The notes under the pieces were generated by a model, which was given only the letters and a program-made list of their open reading frames with translations, searched no databases and was not told the origin of the DNA. A stretch of DNA of 64,000 nt from Clostridia bacterium (GTDB lineage: Bacteria > Bacillota > Clostridia > Oscillospirales > Acutalibacteraceae). The position numbers and the translations under genes are program-made. The stretch spans positions 62,001 to 126,000 of the forward strand of contig JAFTXJ010000009.1 in assembly GCA_017461625.1 (NCBI GenBank), written 5' to 3'. Position 1 is the stretch's first letter; the number at the start of each line of letters is the position of its first letter. Shown here piece by piece: positions 18,976 through 27,637 of this stretch.

Positions 18976-20151
18976 CTAACTCTCAATCAAATCATAAAGT
19001 TTTTGAATCTCTTCTTCATTGCCGATTTTTTCTTTTGCAAGATTATTGCTCAAATCCTCTCGCAGTTGCTTATTAAGAATAAGCTTCTCAATTGCATCTG
19101 CAACCGATTTGGCATCCATTTCGCAAATGAGACCGTTTATACCATCTTGAATCTGGTCATAAACAGACGGAAAGTTTGTTACCACAATTGGTTTATGTAA
19201 GCACTTTGCTTCGTCAATAGCTATGCTTTTACCTTCATTCCTTGACGGCTGAACATAAATATCACACGACTTAATATATGGATAAGGATTAGCCTTTTCA
19301 CCAAGTAAAATAAACGTATTATCTAATTTTTTTGATTTAATGCGTGCAGTTACATTATTCTTTTCTTCGCCCACGCCAATATGATACCATTTAATATCAT
19401 AACCCTTGTCTTTAAGGATTTTACAAGCATCAACTGCGTATTCCAAACCTTTTTGATAAGCAAGTCGCCCTACTGTAAGAAGTTTAATCTCGGCTTCATC
19501 AGGCAAACCGTCACCGTCTGATGCCTTATTTATAAAAGAAGGAGAAATAATATTATGAATTAAATGAACATTCTCATAATCGGAACAACTTTTCTTTATG
19601 TTCTCTTTGCACTCAGGTGAAACCGTTATAAACTCGTCAAAACTTTTTATCCGTCTAATGAAATTCTCTTTATTGAGAGAAGTCTTATCAAGATATATAT
19701 GCAGATAACCGATTTTTTTTGCAGCATCAATTTCTTCCGCCAGCCAATTTGAAGGCCCTTCCAAATATCCTATAACGCAATCATAATGTTCCTTAGGATA
19801 ATTCAATGTTCTTTTCATTTGTTTCCATAGGTCGACTTCCCGCTTATATCCATCAGGATTTTTCAGACTTTTAGCGTATAAGAATCTGGCGAAAGCAAGA
19901 TCAAATCTTCCTTTTTTTATAAAGCTTTTTATGGCTATCCCGGAATCACCGTCAAAAAGTCTGTAATTTTCACCTGCATCAAGTATTCTCACTTGATATG
20001 GTAAATGCTCTAAAAATAAGCCTTCTCTTCTAAACATAAACAGAGAAACATCATATTTATCATAATCAAAAAGTTGCAGAAGTGTAACGAGGCTTTTTTC
20101 AGCTCCACCGCTTTTAAGATTGGGGATTATGAAAAGTATTTTCTTTTTCAT
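18976..20151 (-). CDS. Glycosyltransferase family 4
   Basis: A 391-residue GT-B glycosyltransferase that probably adds one sugar to the lipid-linked EPS repeat unit. The N-terminal 'FIIPNLKSGGAEKSL' acceptor-side motif and the C-terminal donor-site region 'SRNEGKSIAIDEAKCLHKP' (E-x7-E type) are clear. It is cytosolic and lacks membrane helices. It lies 15 bp after the pyruvyltransferase. Donor and acceptor sugars cannot be assigned from sequence alone. Confidence 0.9.
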   Translation of the reverse strand: MKKKILFIIPNLKSGGAEKSLVTLLQLFDYDKYDVSLFMFRREGLFLEHLPYQVRILDAGENYRLFDGDSGIAIKSFIKKGRFDLAFARFLYAKSLKNPDGYKREVDLWKQMKRTLNYPKEHYDCVIGYLEGPSNWLAEEIDAAKKIGYLHIYLDKTSLNKENFIRRIKSFDEFITVSPECKENIKKSCSDYENVHLIHNIISPSFINKASDGDGLPDEAEIKLLTVGRLAYQKGLEYAVDACKILKDKGYDIKWYHIGVGEEKNNVTARIKSKKLDNTFILLGEKANPYPYIKSCDIYVQPSRNEGKSIAIDEAKCLHKPIVVTNFPSVYDQIQDGINGLICEMDAKSVADAIEKLILNKQLREDLSNNLAKEKIGNEEEIQKLYDLIES

Positions 20152-20166
20152 TCTCTTCCCTCCGAA

Positions 20167-21312
20167 TCAGAGTTTCTTAAGCTGCTCCCCTGCATCCATA
20201 GCACTTTTGATTGCCATGGGCACAACCTTTTTTAAAGTCTTTCTGACCTCATCTTCACAACTGATTAATTTTAAAAATTCAGCATTTAAAACTTCAGCAC
20301 AGGAAATAGTACCTGCATCAACAACAAATTTTTCTTCTCCGAACAAATCCTTTGAGATTCCCCTTGACTTAACGCTGTAGCCTATAACCATTGTAGGCAC
20401 ACCGTTAGAATAAGCAGCAATCGTGGCGTGAGTACGTGCACCAATAAAGAAACGGCATCTTGCAATATAGCCTTTATATTCCATAGCATTGAGATTTCCG
20501 GATATTTTTACTACTCTGGTTGGGTCATTTAGTTTATTATAAATCTCATCAAGCACTGAGCAATCATTATTGCTTTCAAAGGTCACATGAGGAATAAGAG
20601 CTATCTGCAGAGTTGTATTTTTAATAATTCCTTTCAAAAAATCCACACACGCATCAAGGAGGTCTGGATTCTTTTTAACAACTAACGGACTTAAATTAAA
20701 TCCGAGGGTGTTATCCTGTTCAAAACCATGCGGTAACCCAAGGTCTTTTCTTTCCATACAAAAAGCCGGGTCAGAAAACTGAAAAAGTTTATCTTCAGGT
20801 ATTATTTTGCTCAGAAGTGAATAAGTAAGTGATTCTCTCGCAAATATAGCATCAAATGTTTTTAATGTATCTATTTTTTCAGCAGACAAATCCTCTTTAC
20901 CTATCGATGCACCCCAAAGAACAGTTTTCTTGCCTTTTTTATGCAAAGCTGTTGCTATCGCTCTTGAACGTGCATTATCTCCGTAGCAGTATGTATCTCC
21001 ACCTATGGAAAGACATATATCACAATCGTCTGCTTGTTCGATTACGGGTGAATATGCTGTTTTCAGTGAATAGTACTCACTGTGATTAATTTTGAAATTT
21101 AATGCGGCTATAATATTTTCAGTTTTAGTAAGAGCACGAGATTGCATTGCCCCCGTTGGTATACCCAACAATGAGTCCGTTTCAGGTGCATAAGAAACAA
21201 GACGGTAAGACGGAGAAGCATCGCTTCTTGATATAATATTCATTGTGCCTCTCACTATAGCCTCACAGCCTCTATTGAAACATCCGGAATGGTCAAATAA
21301 AAAGTATTTCAT
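20167..21312 (-). CDS. Polysaccharide pyruvyltransferase family protein
   Basis: A 381-residue member of the CsaB/WcaK family, which transfers pyruvate from phosphoenolpyruvate onto sugars as a ketal. The N-terminal 'NRGCEAIVRGTMNII', the 'LSIGGDTYCYGDN' loop and the C-terminal 'GARTHATIAAYSNGVP' are family hallmarks. It lies 10 bp after the GT2 gene. It suggests the polymer carries pyruvate ketals and is therefore acidic, which is inference from the family. Confidence 0.88.
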   Translation of the reverse strand: MKYFLFDHSGCFNRGCEAIVRGTMNIISRSDASPSYRLVSYAPETDSLLGIPTGAMQSRALTKTENIIAALNFKINHSEYYSLKTAYSPVIEQADDCDICLSIGGDTYCYGDNARSRAIATALHKKGKKTVLWGASIGKEDLSAEKIDTLKTFDAIFARESLTYSLLSKIIPEDKLFQFSDPAFCMERKDLGLPHGFEQDNTLGFNLSPLVVKKNPDLLDACVDFLKGIIKNTTLQIALIPHVTFESNNDCSVLDEIYNKLNDPTRVVKISGNLNAMEYKGYIARCRFFIGARTHATIAAYSNGVPTMVIGYSVKSRGISKDLFGEEKFVVDAGTISCAEVLNAEFLKLISCEDEVRKTLKKVVPMAIKSAMDAGEQLKKL

Positions 21313-21322
21313 ATTTCCCTCT

Positions 21323-22345
21323 TTAATGAATTAATCGGTATAATTTTTCTTTAAGTTCCATGACTTTTATATAGACAAAGCATTTAATTACCTGCTTTTT
21401 CAAAATATAATACAACACCTTTTTATGAGCAAAATTATACAACACAACATCATCGTTAGCTCTGATAACATCCATAAGCTGTTGGTTTTTAATAAGACTT
21501 TTTACAGATTTCATATAAGCTTCGAAGTTGCTTTTTGATGCAGAAAACACACCGGAAATAGCATTTCTGACGGCTGTTTTTTCACTGATATCTTTAACCA
21601 ATTCTGACGGAAGGTTGAATTTTTTGCCTATGCTTTGTTTAAAATTAAGCTCATAATAGATATTGTCAAAATAGTCTGTACGAGAACTGTTTACTGCACT
21701 GGATTTAACATAACGGTAAAAATAACCCTCTTCAGGCAAGTAATATGCTGTTTCGGCCACAGATAAAAATTTCAGCACGAAGTCTCTGTCTTCACCATGC
21801 TTTTGCCCCGTTTTAAAATCAATACCGAAGATGTGAATCATTGAACTTTTAAAAAACTTGTTGCAAGAAGAATTGAAATTATCGTGATATAACATGTATT
21901 TAAAAAGCCTGTCATTATCCTTAAAGCATACATTTTTATCAAATCCGTAATTCACCTTTAACGATTCAGAAGATTGCTCATAAATAAAATCATAAAACAG
22001 CATATCAGGATTGTGAGCCTTTAAAACCTGAACAGATAAATTCAAAACATCATTCAAATAATAATCGTCAGCATCGCAAAAAGTAATATACTCACCTTTT
22101 GCCTGTGCAATGCCAATATTTCTCGCATTGCTTACCCCACCGTTTACCACATGAAACGCTCTTATGTTGTCATGTTCATTGCTAAAGCTGTCACATATTT
22201 CAGGTGAACCGTCATCTGAACCGTCATCTATTAACAATACCTCAATATCGCTGAAAGCATGGCTTGATATAATAGAGTTTAAACACTCTTTCAGATACCT
22301 TTCAGCATTAAAAACAGGTATAATTACAGAAACAAAACAACTCAT
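21323..22345 (-). CDS. Glycosyltransferase family 2
   Basis: A 340-residue GT-A glycosyltransferase, with 'VSVIIPVFNAERYLKECLNS' at the N terminus, 'EVLLIDDGSDDGSPEIC' and the DXD-type 'CDADDYYL' for metal and nucleotide-sugar binding. The C-terminal third is basic with a hydrophobic stretch ('VLYYILKKQVIKCFVYIKV') that may associate with the membrane. It lies 10 bp after the polymerase gene in the EPS operon. Confidence 0.92.
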   Translation of the reverse strand: MSCFVSVIIPVFNAERYLKECLNSIISSHAFSDIEVLLIDDGSDDGSPEICDSFSNEHDNIRAFHVVNGGVSNARNIGIAQAKGEYITFCDADDYYLNDVLNLSVQVLKAHNPDMLFYDFIYEQSSESLKVNYGFDKNVCFKDNDRLFKYMLYHDNFNSSCNKFFKSSMIHIFGIDFKTGQKHGEDRDFVLKFLSVAETAYYLPEEGYFYRYVKSSAVNSSRTDYFDNIYYELNFKQSIGKKFNLPSELVKDISEKTAVRNAISGVFSASKSNFEAYMKSVKSLIKNQQLMDVIRANDDVVLYNFAHKKVLYYILKKQVIKCFVYIKVMELKEKLYRLIH

Positions 22346-22355
22346 CTGTTTCTCC

Positions 22356-23495
22356 TTAGCTAAATTTGAGATTCGGGAAGAATATATCTGATCTATAGTC
22401 TACAAGAGCATATGCTAACTGCGTAGAGTAATAGTAAAATGCAGCCAGACACAAGACATAGTAAAGCGTCCTGTCTTTTTTGGACACAGCATTATAAGTA
22501 ACCCATGACATGAGTATTATGAAATAGGCACTTGTATAAATAGCAAATCTTGCAAAAATCCAGTTGTACATTGAAATTATATAAAAAGCAACATGCACAC
22601 AGCATAAATTTACAAGAATATCACCTATATGACCCAGTGCACGCATTCGTGCTCTTGAGAAATACGCTATTGCAATCGGAACAAAAGCAACTACTACTCG
22701 CAAAAAGCTGGAACCGCTTTCATTTCCGCTGGTAAACCATCCGTCCTGTGAATAATGACCGTAAGAGGTCTCTTCCAAAACAGACAAAAATGATGGCAGA
22801 ATCATATCAAAAATAGAAAGTGCCACTGCACTTAAAAATATCAGCATAAAGGATGATGGTTTCCATGCCTTTCTTCTGACAAAAAAGAAAATAGGAATCA
22901 TTATTATCGCACTTTTGTGGAAAAGCCAAGCTACCAAAACTATTACGGCATACTTTAAAAAGGACGATTTTTTAGGAGAGAATAAAAATCTTGTTCCGAG
23001 CATCAATATACCGGCAGCGCAATACTGACGTATTCCGTTCATGCCCATTCCGAAATATCCTGTAGCCATAAACAAAAACACTGACAGCTCAAACGGATGA
23101 GAATATTTATATAATAGCCATAAAACAGGAACGAAACTTATAACAGATGTAATAAATATGAGCCAATGATAATCATCAACTGTTTCTTTTATTAACTCAA
23201 AAAAAATCGAGTAAAGATTACCGCCGCCAAGAACAAAATCAAATTTTCCGTCAGGCTTGGCCAACTCAAAGTCATGGATATAATAAACTGTATCACCACT
23301 GTTAGTTCTGAGCCCTGCAAAAGGTACATATGCCAACACACTGATAATAAAGCAAAGCGGGTTTGGCAACGGCTGCCCAATACCACCGAGTTTTCTGAGT
23401 GGATATTTACGGCAGAACATACCTATAACAAAACAAATAAATGTAAAAAACCACGCTAATTTCAAAAAAGCATTAGGGTCATAGTTTACGTACAT
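22356..23495 (-). CDS. EpsG/Wzy-type exopolysaccharide polymerase
   Basis: A 379-residue integral membrane protein with about ten helices. It has the EpsG-family features 'AGLRTNSGDTVYY' near the N terminus and 'GMGMNGIRQYCAAGI' in the middle; the latter G-x-RQ motif is typical of the family. It probably links repeat units on the outer face of the membrane. It lies 3 bp after the GT4 gene. No Wzx flippase gene is present in the operon to deliver its substrate. Confidence 0.85.
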   Translation of the reverse strand: MYVNYDPNAFLKLAWFFTFICFVIGMFCRKYPLRKLGGIGQPLPNPLCFIISVLAYVPFAGLRTNSGDTVYYIHDFELAKPDGKFDFVLGGGNLYSIFFELIKETVDDYHWLIFITSVISFVPVLWLLYKYSHPFELSVFLFMATGYFGMGMNGIRQYCAAGILMLGTRFLFSPKKSSFLKYAVIVLVAWLFHKSAIIMIPIFFFVRRKAWKPSSFMLIFLSAVALSIFDMILPSFLSVLEETSYGHYSQDGWFTSGNESGSSFLRVVVAFVPIAIAYFSRARMRALGHIGDILVNLCCVHVAFYIISMYNWIFARFAIYTSAYFIILMSWVTYNAVSKKDRTLYYVLCLAAFYYYSTQLAYALVDYRSDIFFPNLKFS

Positions 23496-23498
23496 TTT

Positions 23499-24608
23499 TT
23501 ACCCCTTTAAATCAGAATAGATAGTTTTCATCTGAGCAAAAACAGTTTCTTTTGAAAAACGCTTTATGTTTTCCGAAGCTCTTTTTGACAGCTCGCCATA
23601 AAGTGATTGATTACTAAAAAGCAGATCAATTTTTTGTGCGGCTTCATCACAATCATTCGGGTTGACTATAAAACCGTCAACTTCATTTGAAATCAAAGAC
23701 CTGTGACCGCGGTTATCCCCTGCAACAACCGGAAGCCCCACTGCCATAGCCTCCATAATATTAACCGGCAATCCTTCACGTAAACTTGAAGCAACACAGA
23801 TGTCACTCATTTTTAAAAGCTGTTCAACATCTTCTCTATGACCGAGAAAAAAAACCTTTTCTTCAATACCAAGATTTTTTGCCAGTTTTTGATATTCTCC
23901 GTTAAAATTATCTGCACCGGCTAATAAAAGCTTAACGTTTTGTGTTTTAAGCTTTGACATCATTCTGATAAGCATGCTTTGATTTTTATTTGCATTCAGT
24001 TCTGCCACATAAATCAACAGCTTATCATTAACAAAGAAGCCCTTTTCTTTACGAATTTTGTTTTTTTCTTCTTTTGATACAGAAAAAAACAAATCATTAT
24101 TGTATCCTACACCGTCCACTAACTTAACTGTTGGCTTTTTGAATTGTTTGCAGGCTAAATCATAATCTTCCTGATTAATAGTAATAAGGCAATCTGTTAT
24201 TCGTGACATTATCCATTCAATCGGAAAATATATTGCCCAATTTAAAAACGGAGCACCTTTGTAAAAATGGAAACCGTGAGCAGTATAAATTACCTTGGTG
24301 CCATTTTTACGTTTTTTTGAAGCCGCGATGCGTGCAAGCATTCCGCCCATCGGCGTGTGACAATGGATTATATCAAAATCGTTGTCATCTATAACTTTTT
24401 TCAGTTGCTTATATGCCTCTATATTCCCTTTTGAAAACGGTGAACGTTCAAACGGAATATCGTATTGAAAATCACAGTCAGGCAATTTTCTGCTGCCTCT
24501 GCCGGCAACATGAACTTCCCAACCAATATCGTGAAAGTATTTAAGATAAGGTAAATGAAAATAATAAAAATGATCTGTAATTGTTGCCGCAAACAGAATC
24601 TTTTTCAT
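23499..24608 (-). CDS. Glycosyltransferase family 4 (EpsD-like)
   Basis: A 369-residue GT-B enzyme. 'HDIGWEVHVAGRG' and 'FDIIHCHTPMGGMLARIAA' are typical of the EpsD/CapM-like subgroup with a Glyco_trans_4-type N domain. The C domain has 'SLREGLPVNIMEAMAVGLPV' (E-x7-E). It directly follows the initiating transferase (5 bp), so it may add the second sugar of the repeat unit. The sugar specificity is not deducible. Confidence 0.9.
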   Translation of the reverse strand: MKKILFAATITDHFYYFHLPYLKYFHDIGWEVHVAGRGSRKLPDCDFQYDIPFERSPFSKGNIEAYKQLKKVIDDNDFDIIHCHTPMGGMLARIAASKKRKNGTKVIYTAHGFHFYKGAPFLNWAIYFPIEWIMSRITDCLITINQEDYDLACKQFKKPTVKLVDGVGYNNDLFFSVSKEEKNKIRKEKGFFVNDKLLIYVAELNANKNQSMLIRMMSKLKTQNVKLLLAGADNFNGEYQKLAKNLGIEEKVFFLGHREDVEQLLKMSDICVASSLREGLPVNIMEAMAVGLPVVAGDNRGHRSLISNEVDGFIVNPNDCDEAAQKIDLLFSNQSLYGELSKRASENIKRFSKETVFAQMKTIYSDLKG

Positions 24609-24613
24609 TTTAT

Positions 24614-25237
24614 TTACCTGCCTTTCTCAACGGTATTACTTCCTGTGAATTTTTCCATTGTGTTTTGCTCACTGCAGTTAATATCTGCACCGTCAAAAAC
24701 ATTTTTAACTGTTTTAAATAATATTTTTATATCCAAAAACAAGCTTATATTATCAACATAAAAAACATCGTAATCGAACTTTTTTTCCCAGGTTATTGCG
24801 TTTCTTCCGTTGACTTGTGCCCACCCGGAAATTCCCGGTCTTACCTCATGCCTTCTTGCCTGATGAGGTGAATAAAGCTCGAGATACTCACACAAAAGAG
24901 GCCTCGGACCGATAAAGCTCATCTCACCCTTTAAGACATTTACAAACTGAGGCAGCTCGTCTATGCTTGTTTTCCTGAGAAGTGTTCCTATTTTGGTCAT
25001 TCGCTCCATATCCGAAAGAGGTCTTCCGTTTTCATCTTCGGTTTTTATGCTCATTGTTCTGAATTTATAAACCTCAAAAACTTTGCCGTCTTTACCTGGA
25101 CGTTTTTGTCTGAATAAAGCGGGACCGCCATCATCTGCTTTTATCAGCACCGCCGCCACAAACATTATGGGTGACAAAACTATTATCGCAAAAAGAGCAC
25201 AGATAAAATCCAATATTCTTTTAACGCTTTTATACAA
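24614..25237 (-). CDS. Undecaprenyl-phosphate sugar-1-phosphate transferase (initiating PGT)
   Basis: A 207-residue monotopic phosphoglycosyltransferase of the PglC/EpsL type, which loads the first sugar phosphate on undecaprenyl phosphate. It has one N-terminal membrane segment ('FICALFAIIVLSPIMFV'), the catalytic region 'PALFRQKRPGKDGKVFEVYK' and 'TSIDELPQFVNVLKGEMS', and the C-terminal 'PGISGWAQVNGRN'. The TTG at 25237 has an AAGGTGAT site. The GTG at 25246 would overlap that site, so it is less likely. It lies next to a PglF-like dehydratase, suggesting a diNAcBac-like or QuiNAc-type first sugar. Confidence 0.9.
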   Translation of the reverse strand: MYKSVKRILDFICALFAIIVLSPIMFVAAVLIKADDGGPALFRQKRPGKDGKVFEVYKFRTMSIKTEDENGRPLSDMERMTKIGTLLRKTSIDELPQFVNVLKGEMSFIGPRPLLCEYLELYSPHQARRHEVRPGISGWAQVNGRNAITWEKKFDYDVFYVDNISLFLDIKILFKTVKNVFDGADINCSEQNTMEKFTGSNTVEKGR

Positions 25238-25255
25238 ATTAATCACCTTACTCAG

Positions 25256-27115
25256 TTATTCAGACTCGTGAAAATTCGGAACGATTTCTTTAAGTAAATC
25301 TCTGATTTGTGAAGCATCAGCTTTTTTAATTGCTTCAAGCTGTGTAATAAAAAGCTCATCATCCATTTTAACCGGGCTTGTCACAAAAATTTTATTGTTA
25401 GCAGTCATCTTTCTGTCACCTATTTCATCCTCAAGAGCAAGCTCTTCATAAAGCTTTTCACCCGGACGCAAACCGGTAAACTTAATGTCAATATCAACAT
25501 ACGGCTTATAGCCTGAAAGGCTGATAAGATTCTCTGCAAGAGAAAGTATTTTGACGGGTTCGCCCATATCAAGCACAAAGATTTCTCCGCCTGATGCCAT
25601 ACCGCCTGCCTGAATTACAAGCTGTGAAGCTTCGGGAATAGTCATAAAATATCTTGTAATGTCAGGATGAGTAACCGTAACCGGTCCGCCGCTTTTAATT
25701 TGCTCTGTAAAAAGAGGAATAACGCTTCCGCTGGAACCGAGAACATTGCCGAAACGAACGGCAGCAAACTTTGTTGAGTTGTTGCATTTTCTTTCAAAGT
25801 ACTGAATTATCATTTCAGTAACACGTTTTGTGGCACCCATTACATTTGTGGGGTTCACGGCTTTGTCAGTTGAAATACTTACAAATCTTTCAACCTTGTA
25901 TTCAACAGCCAGCTTAGCAAGATTAAATGTTCCGAAAACGTTGTTTTTAACAGCTTCTCTGGGACTGTCTTCCATCAAAGGAACATGCTTATGTGCAGCA
26001 GCATGGAAAACAACATCAGGATGAAACTCTTCAAAAACCTCTCTGAGACGGTCTTCATCTCTGACGGATCCGATTCGAATTTCAATTTCAGGAAAGCCTC
26101 CGTAAAACTTATCAAGTTGATTTTTAAGAACGTAGGCATTATTTTCGTAAATATCAAATACAATAATTTTAGCAGGAGAATATTTTGAAATCTGTCTACA
26201 CAGTTCACTTCCGATTGAGCCGCCACCACCTGTTACAAGCACATTTTTGCCTGTGATGTATTTACAGATTTCTGTATCAAGCTTAACCTCAGGTCTTGAA
26301 AGGAGGTCTGTGATATTAACGTCTCTGATTTTTGATTCGGTACCTTCAACCATTTCAAGGACACTTGGAGAAATCTTAAGCTTACAGCCTGTTGAAACAC
26401 AAATATGTAAAATTTCATTGATTCTTGTATCACTTGCAGACGGAATACAGATAATAATTGTGTCAATTCTGTATTTTTCGGCAAGCTCAACAATATCATT
26501 GCAGCTTCCCCTTACCGGAACTCCGCGAATGGACTGACCTTTTTTAAACGGATTGTCATCAACCGCAACCACAGGCTTACCTTTGTGATAATTATTGGCT
26601 TCAAGTTCTTTTATGATTATCATACCCATATCGCCTGCACCGACAATCATAACTCTGTTGTTGGTTTTGTGAAAGAACCACATCAAATCCTGTGAAGAAC
26701 GTCTCAACAATCTGTAGCTCAATCTGAAAGCACATGTGAAGAACAGCACCAAAGCTGTACCGATAATATAAAACGATGTTCCGAAATTGCCACCTTCAAT
26801 GTTGGACACTTCAAAACCGAAATTCGACATAATAATGTCAACTGCAATGCTTGATATACCACCGATAACGGTGGCACCAAAAATTTTGGCAAGTTCTTTG
26901 GTACCCGCATACTCCCACATGCTTTTATACACTTCAAAGGCAGCATACAAAAAAAGGAAAATGACGGTAACCGGAATACTTCTTTGAAGCAGTGCAACAA
27001 ATCCGTTGAGTTGTATATCTTCCAACAAAGCTGCAAGAACAAAAGATAGATTTACAACTATAGCATCATAAATCATCATTATGATTCTTTTTGTTTTTAC
27101 GTTATTAAAACTCAT
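25256..27115 (-). CDS. Membrane-anchored nucleotide-sugar 4,6-dehydratase (PglF/CapD/EpsC-like)
   Basis: A 619-residue protein with four N-terminal membrane helices (to about 125) and a CoA-binding-like Rossmann region ('MIVGAGDMGMIIIKEL'). The C-terminal extended SDR domain has NAD motif 'VLVTGGGGSIGSELCRQI' and active-site 'STDKAVNPTNVMGATKR', where Met replaces the usual Tyr as in PglF/FlaA1-type enzymes. It likely converts UDP-GlcNAc to a 4-keto-6-deoxy sugar. It is the first gene of the EPS operon, preceded by a consensus-like promoter; its ribosome-binding site is weak (GAGA). Confidence 0.92.
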   Translation of the reverse strand: MSFNNVKTKRIIMMIYDAIVVNLSFVLAALLEDIQLNGFVALLQRSIPVTVIFLFLYAAFEVYKSMWEYAGTKELAKIFGATVIGGISSIAVDIIMSNFGFEVSNIEGGNFGTSFYIIGTALVLFFTCAFRLSYRLLRRSSQDLMWFFHKTNNRVMIVGAGDMGMIIIKELEANNYHKGKPVVAVDDNPFKKGQSIRGVPVRGSCNDIVELAEKYRIDTIIICIPSASDTRINEILHICVSTGCKLKISPSVLEMVEGTESKIRDVNITDLLSRPEVKLDTEICKYITGKNVLVTGGGGSIGSELCRQISKYSPAKIIVFDIYENNAYVLKNQLDKFYGGFPEIEIRIGSVRDEDRLREVFEEFHPDVVFHAAAHKHVPLMEDSPREAVKNNVFGTFNLAKLAVEYKVERFVSISTDKAVNPTNVMGATKRVTEMIIQYFERKCNNSTKFAAVRFGNVLGSSGSVIPLFTEQIKSGGPVTVTHPDITRYFMTIPEASQLVIQAGGMASGGEIFVLDMGEPVKILSLAENLISLSGYKPYVDIDIKFTGLRPGEKLYEELALEDEIGDRKMTANNKIFVTSPVKMDDELFITQLEAIKKADASQIRDLLKEIVPNFHESE

Positions 27116-27170
27116 AAAAAATCAATCTCTTTCATTAAAAATTCGAGCATAATTAGGGAATTGTATAATT

Positions 27171-27192
27171 AATATATATTGTAATATATATT
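27171..27192. repeat. Double AT-rich palindrome over the EPS promoter -10 region
   Basis: AATATATATT occurs twice (27171-27180 and 27183-27192) separated by GT, and each copy is self-complementary. The pair overlaps the -10 hexamer of the EPS promoter. It is a candidate binding site for an AT-preferring or MarR-like regulator, but could also be chance in an AT-rich spacer. Confidence 0.4.
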
Positions 27193-27206
27193 GTCTGAAA
27201 AGTCAA
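27178..27206 (-). promoter_or_regulatory. Promoter of the exopolysaccharide operon
   Basis: On the minus strand TTGACT (27201-27206), a 17-nt spacer and TACAAT (27178-27183) precede the dehydratase gene, leaving a leader of about 55 nt. No terminator-like structure was seen in that leader. Confidence 0.7.
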
Positions 27207-27229
27207 CATTTTACAGTTCTAAATTGCAG

Positions 27230-27258
27230 TTGACAATAAATGTAAGTAATGATAAAAT
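27230..27258 (+). promoter_or_regulatory. Promoter of the small protein gene at 27281
   Basis: TTGACA (27230-27235), a 17-nt spacer and TAAAAT (27253-27258) give a near-consensus promoter with a leader of about 15 nt. It is divergent from and only about 24 bp away from the EPS promoter, so the two could be co-regulated. Confidence 0.8.
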
Positions 27259-27280
27259 TTGTAAAAAGAGAGGTGTAGCT

Positions 27281-27589
27281 ATGCTTGGCTTGGGAGTATG
27301 GGAAGTTCCCGTAAATTCGATGTTTTTTAAAGGAACTGCAAAAATAACCGTCAGAGATAACAACGGAGAATATGAATTCAAATTTGAAGTACCCGGCTTT
27401 AATGTGCCTGAGATGGAAATTTCTAACTTAAAAATAAACGGAAATACCCTCAGTGCAGACGCCACATGTGATATGCTTAAAGGAAAAATGCTTCACACAG
27501 ATGTGACCTTCAGCGAAACCACCTGCACAGGTATTCTTAAAGGACCGATGGGTGTCAAAATTAAACTCAACGGTAAAAAAATCGGATAA
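27281..27589 (+). CDS. Small hypothetical beta-rich protein
   Basis: A 102-residue protein that I do not recognise. It starts 'MLGLGVWEVPVNSMFFKGTA' and alternates charged and hydrophobic residues in short strands separated by turns ('NNGEY', 'KINGNTL', 'LNGKKIG'), which suggests an all-beta fold such as a lipocalin-like barrel. It has no signal peptide, membrane helix or Cys cluster beyond two Cys. The ATG at 27281 has an AGAGAGG site and a strong promoter. The frame is open upstream to 27191, but that part would precede the promoter. It is monocistronic, followed by a strong terminator. Confidence 0.75.
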   Translation: MLGLGVWEVPVNSMFFKGTAKITVRDNNGEYEFKFEVPGFNVPEMEISNLKINGNTLSADATCDMLKGKMLHTDVTFSETTCTGILKGPMGVKIKLNGKKIG

Positions 27590-27600
27590 TATATATAATA

Positions 27601-27637
27601 ACAGCTGCTACCGGTTAACTGTAGCAGCTGTTGTTTT
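27601..27637. terminator. Bidirectional intrinsic terminator
   Basis: Perfect 11-bp arms ACAGCTGCTAC / GTAGCAGCTGT (27601-27611, 27621-27631) with a 9-nt loop are followed on the plus strand by TGTTTT. It ends the 27281 gene and lies just downstream of the GH84 stop on the other strand, where the following tract (TATTATATAT) is poorer in U. Confidence 0.85.
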
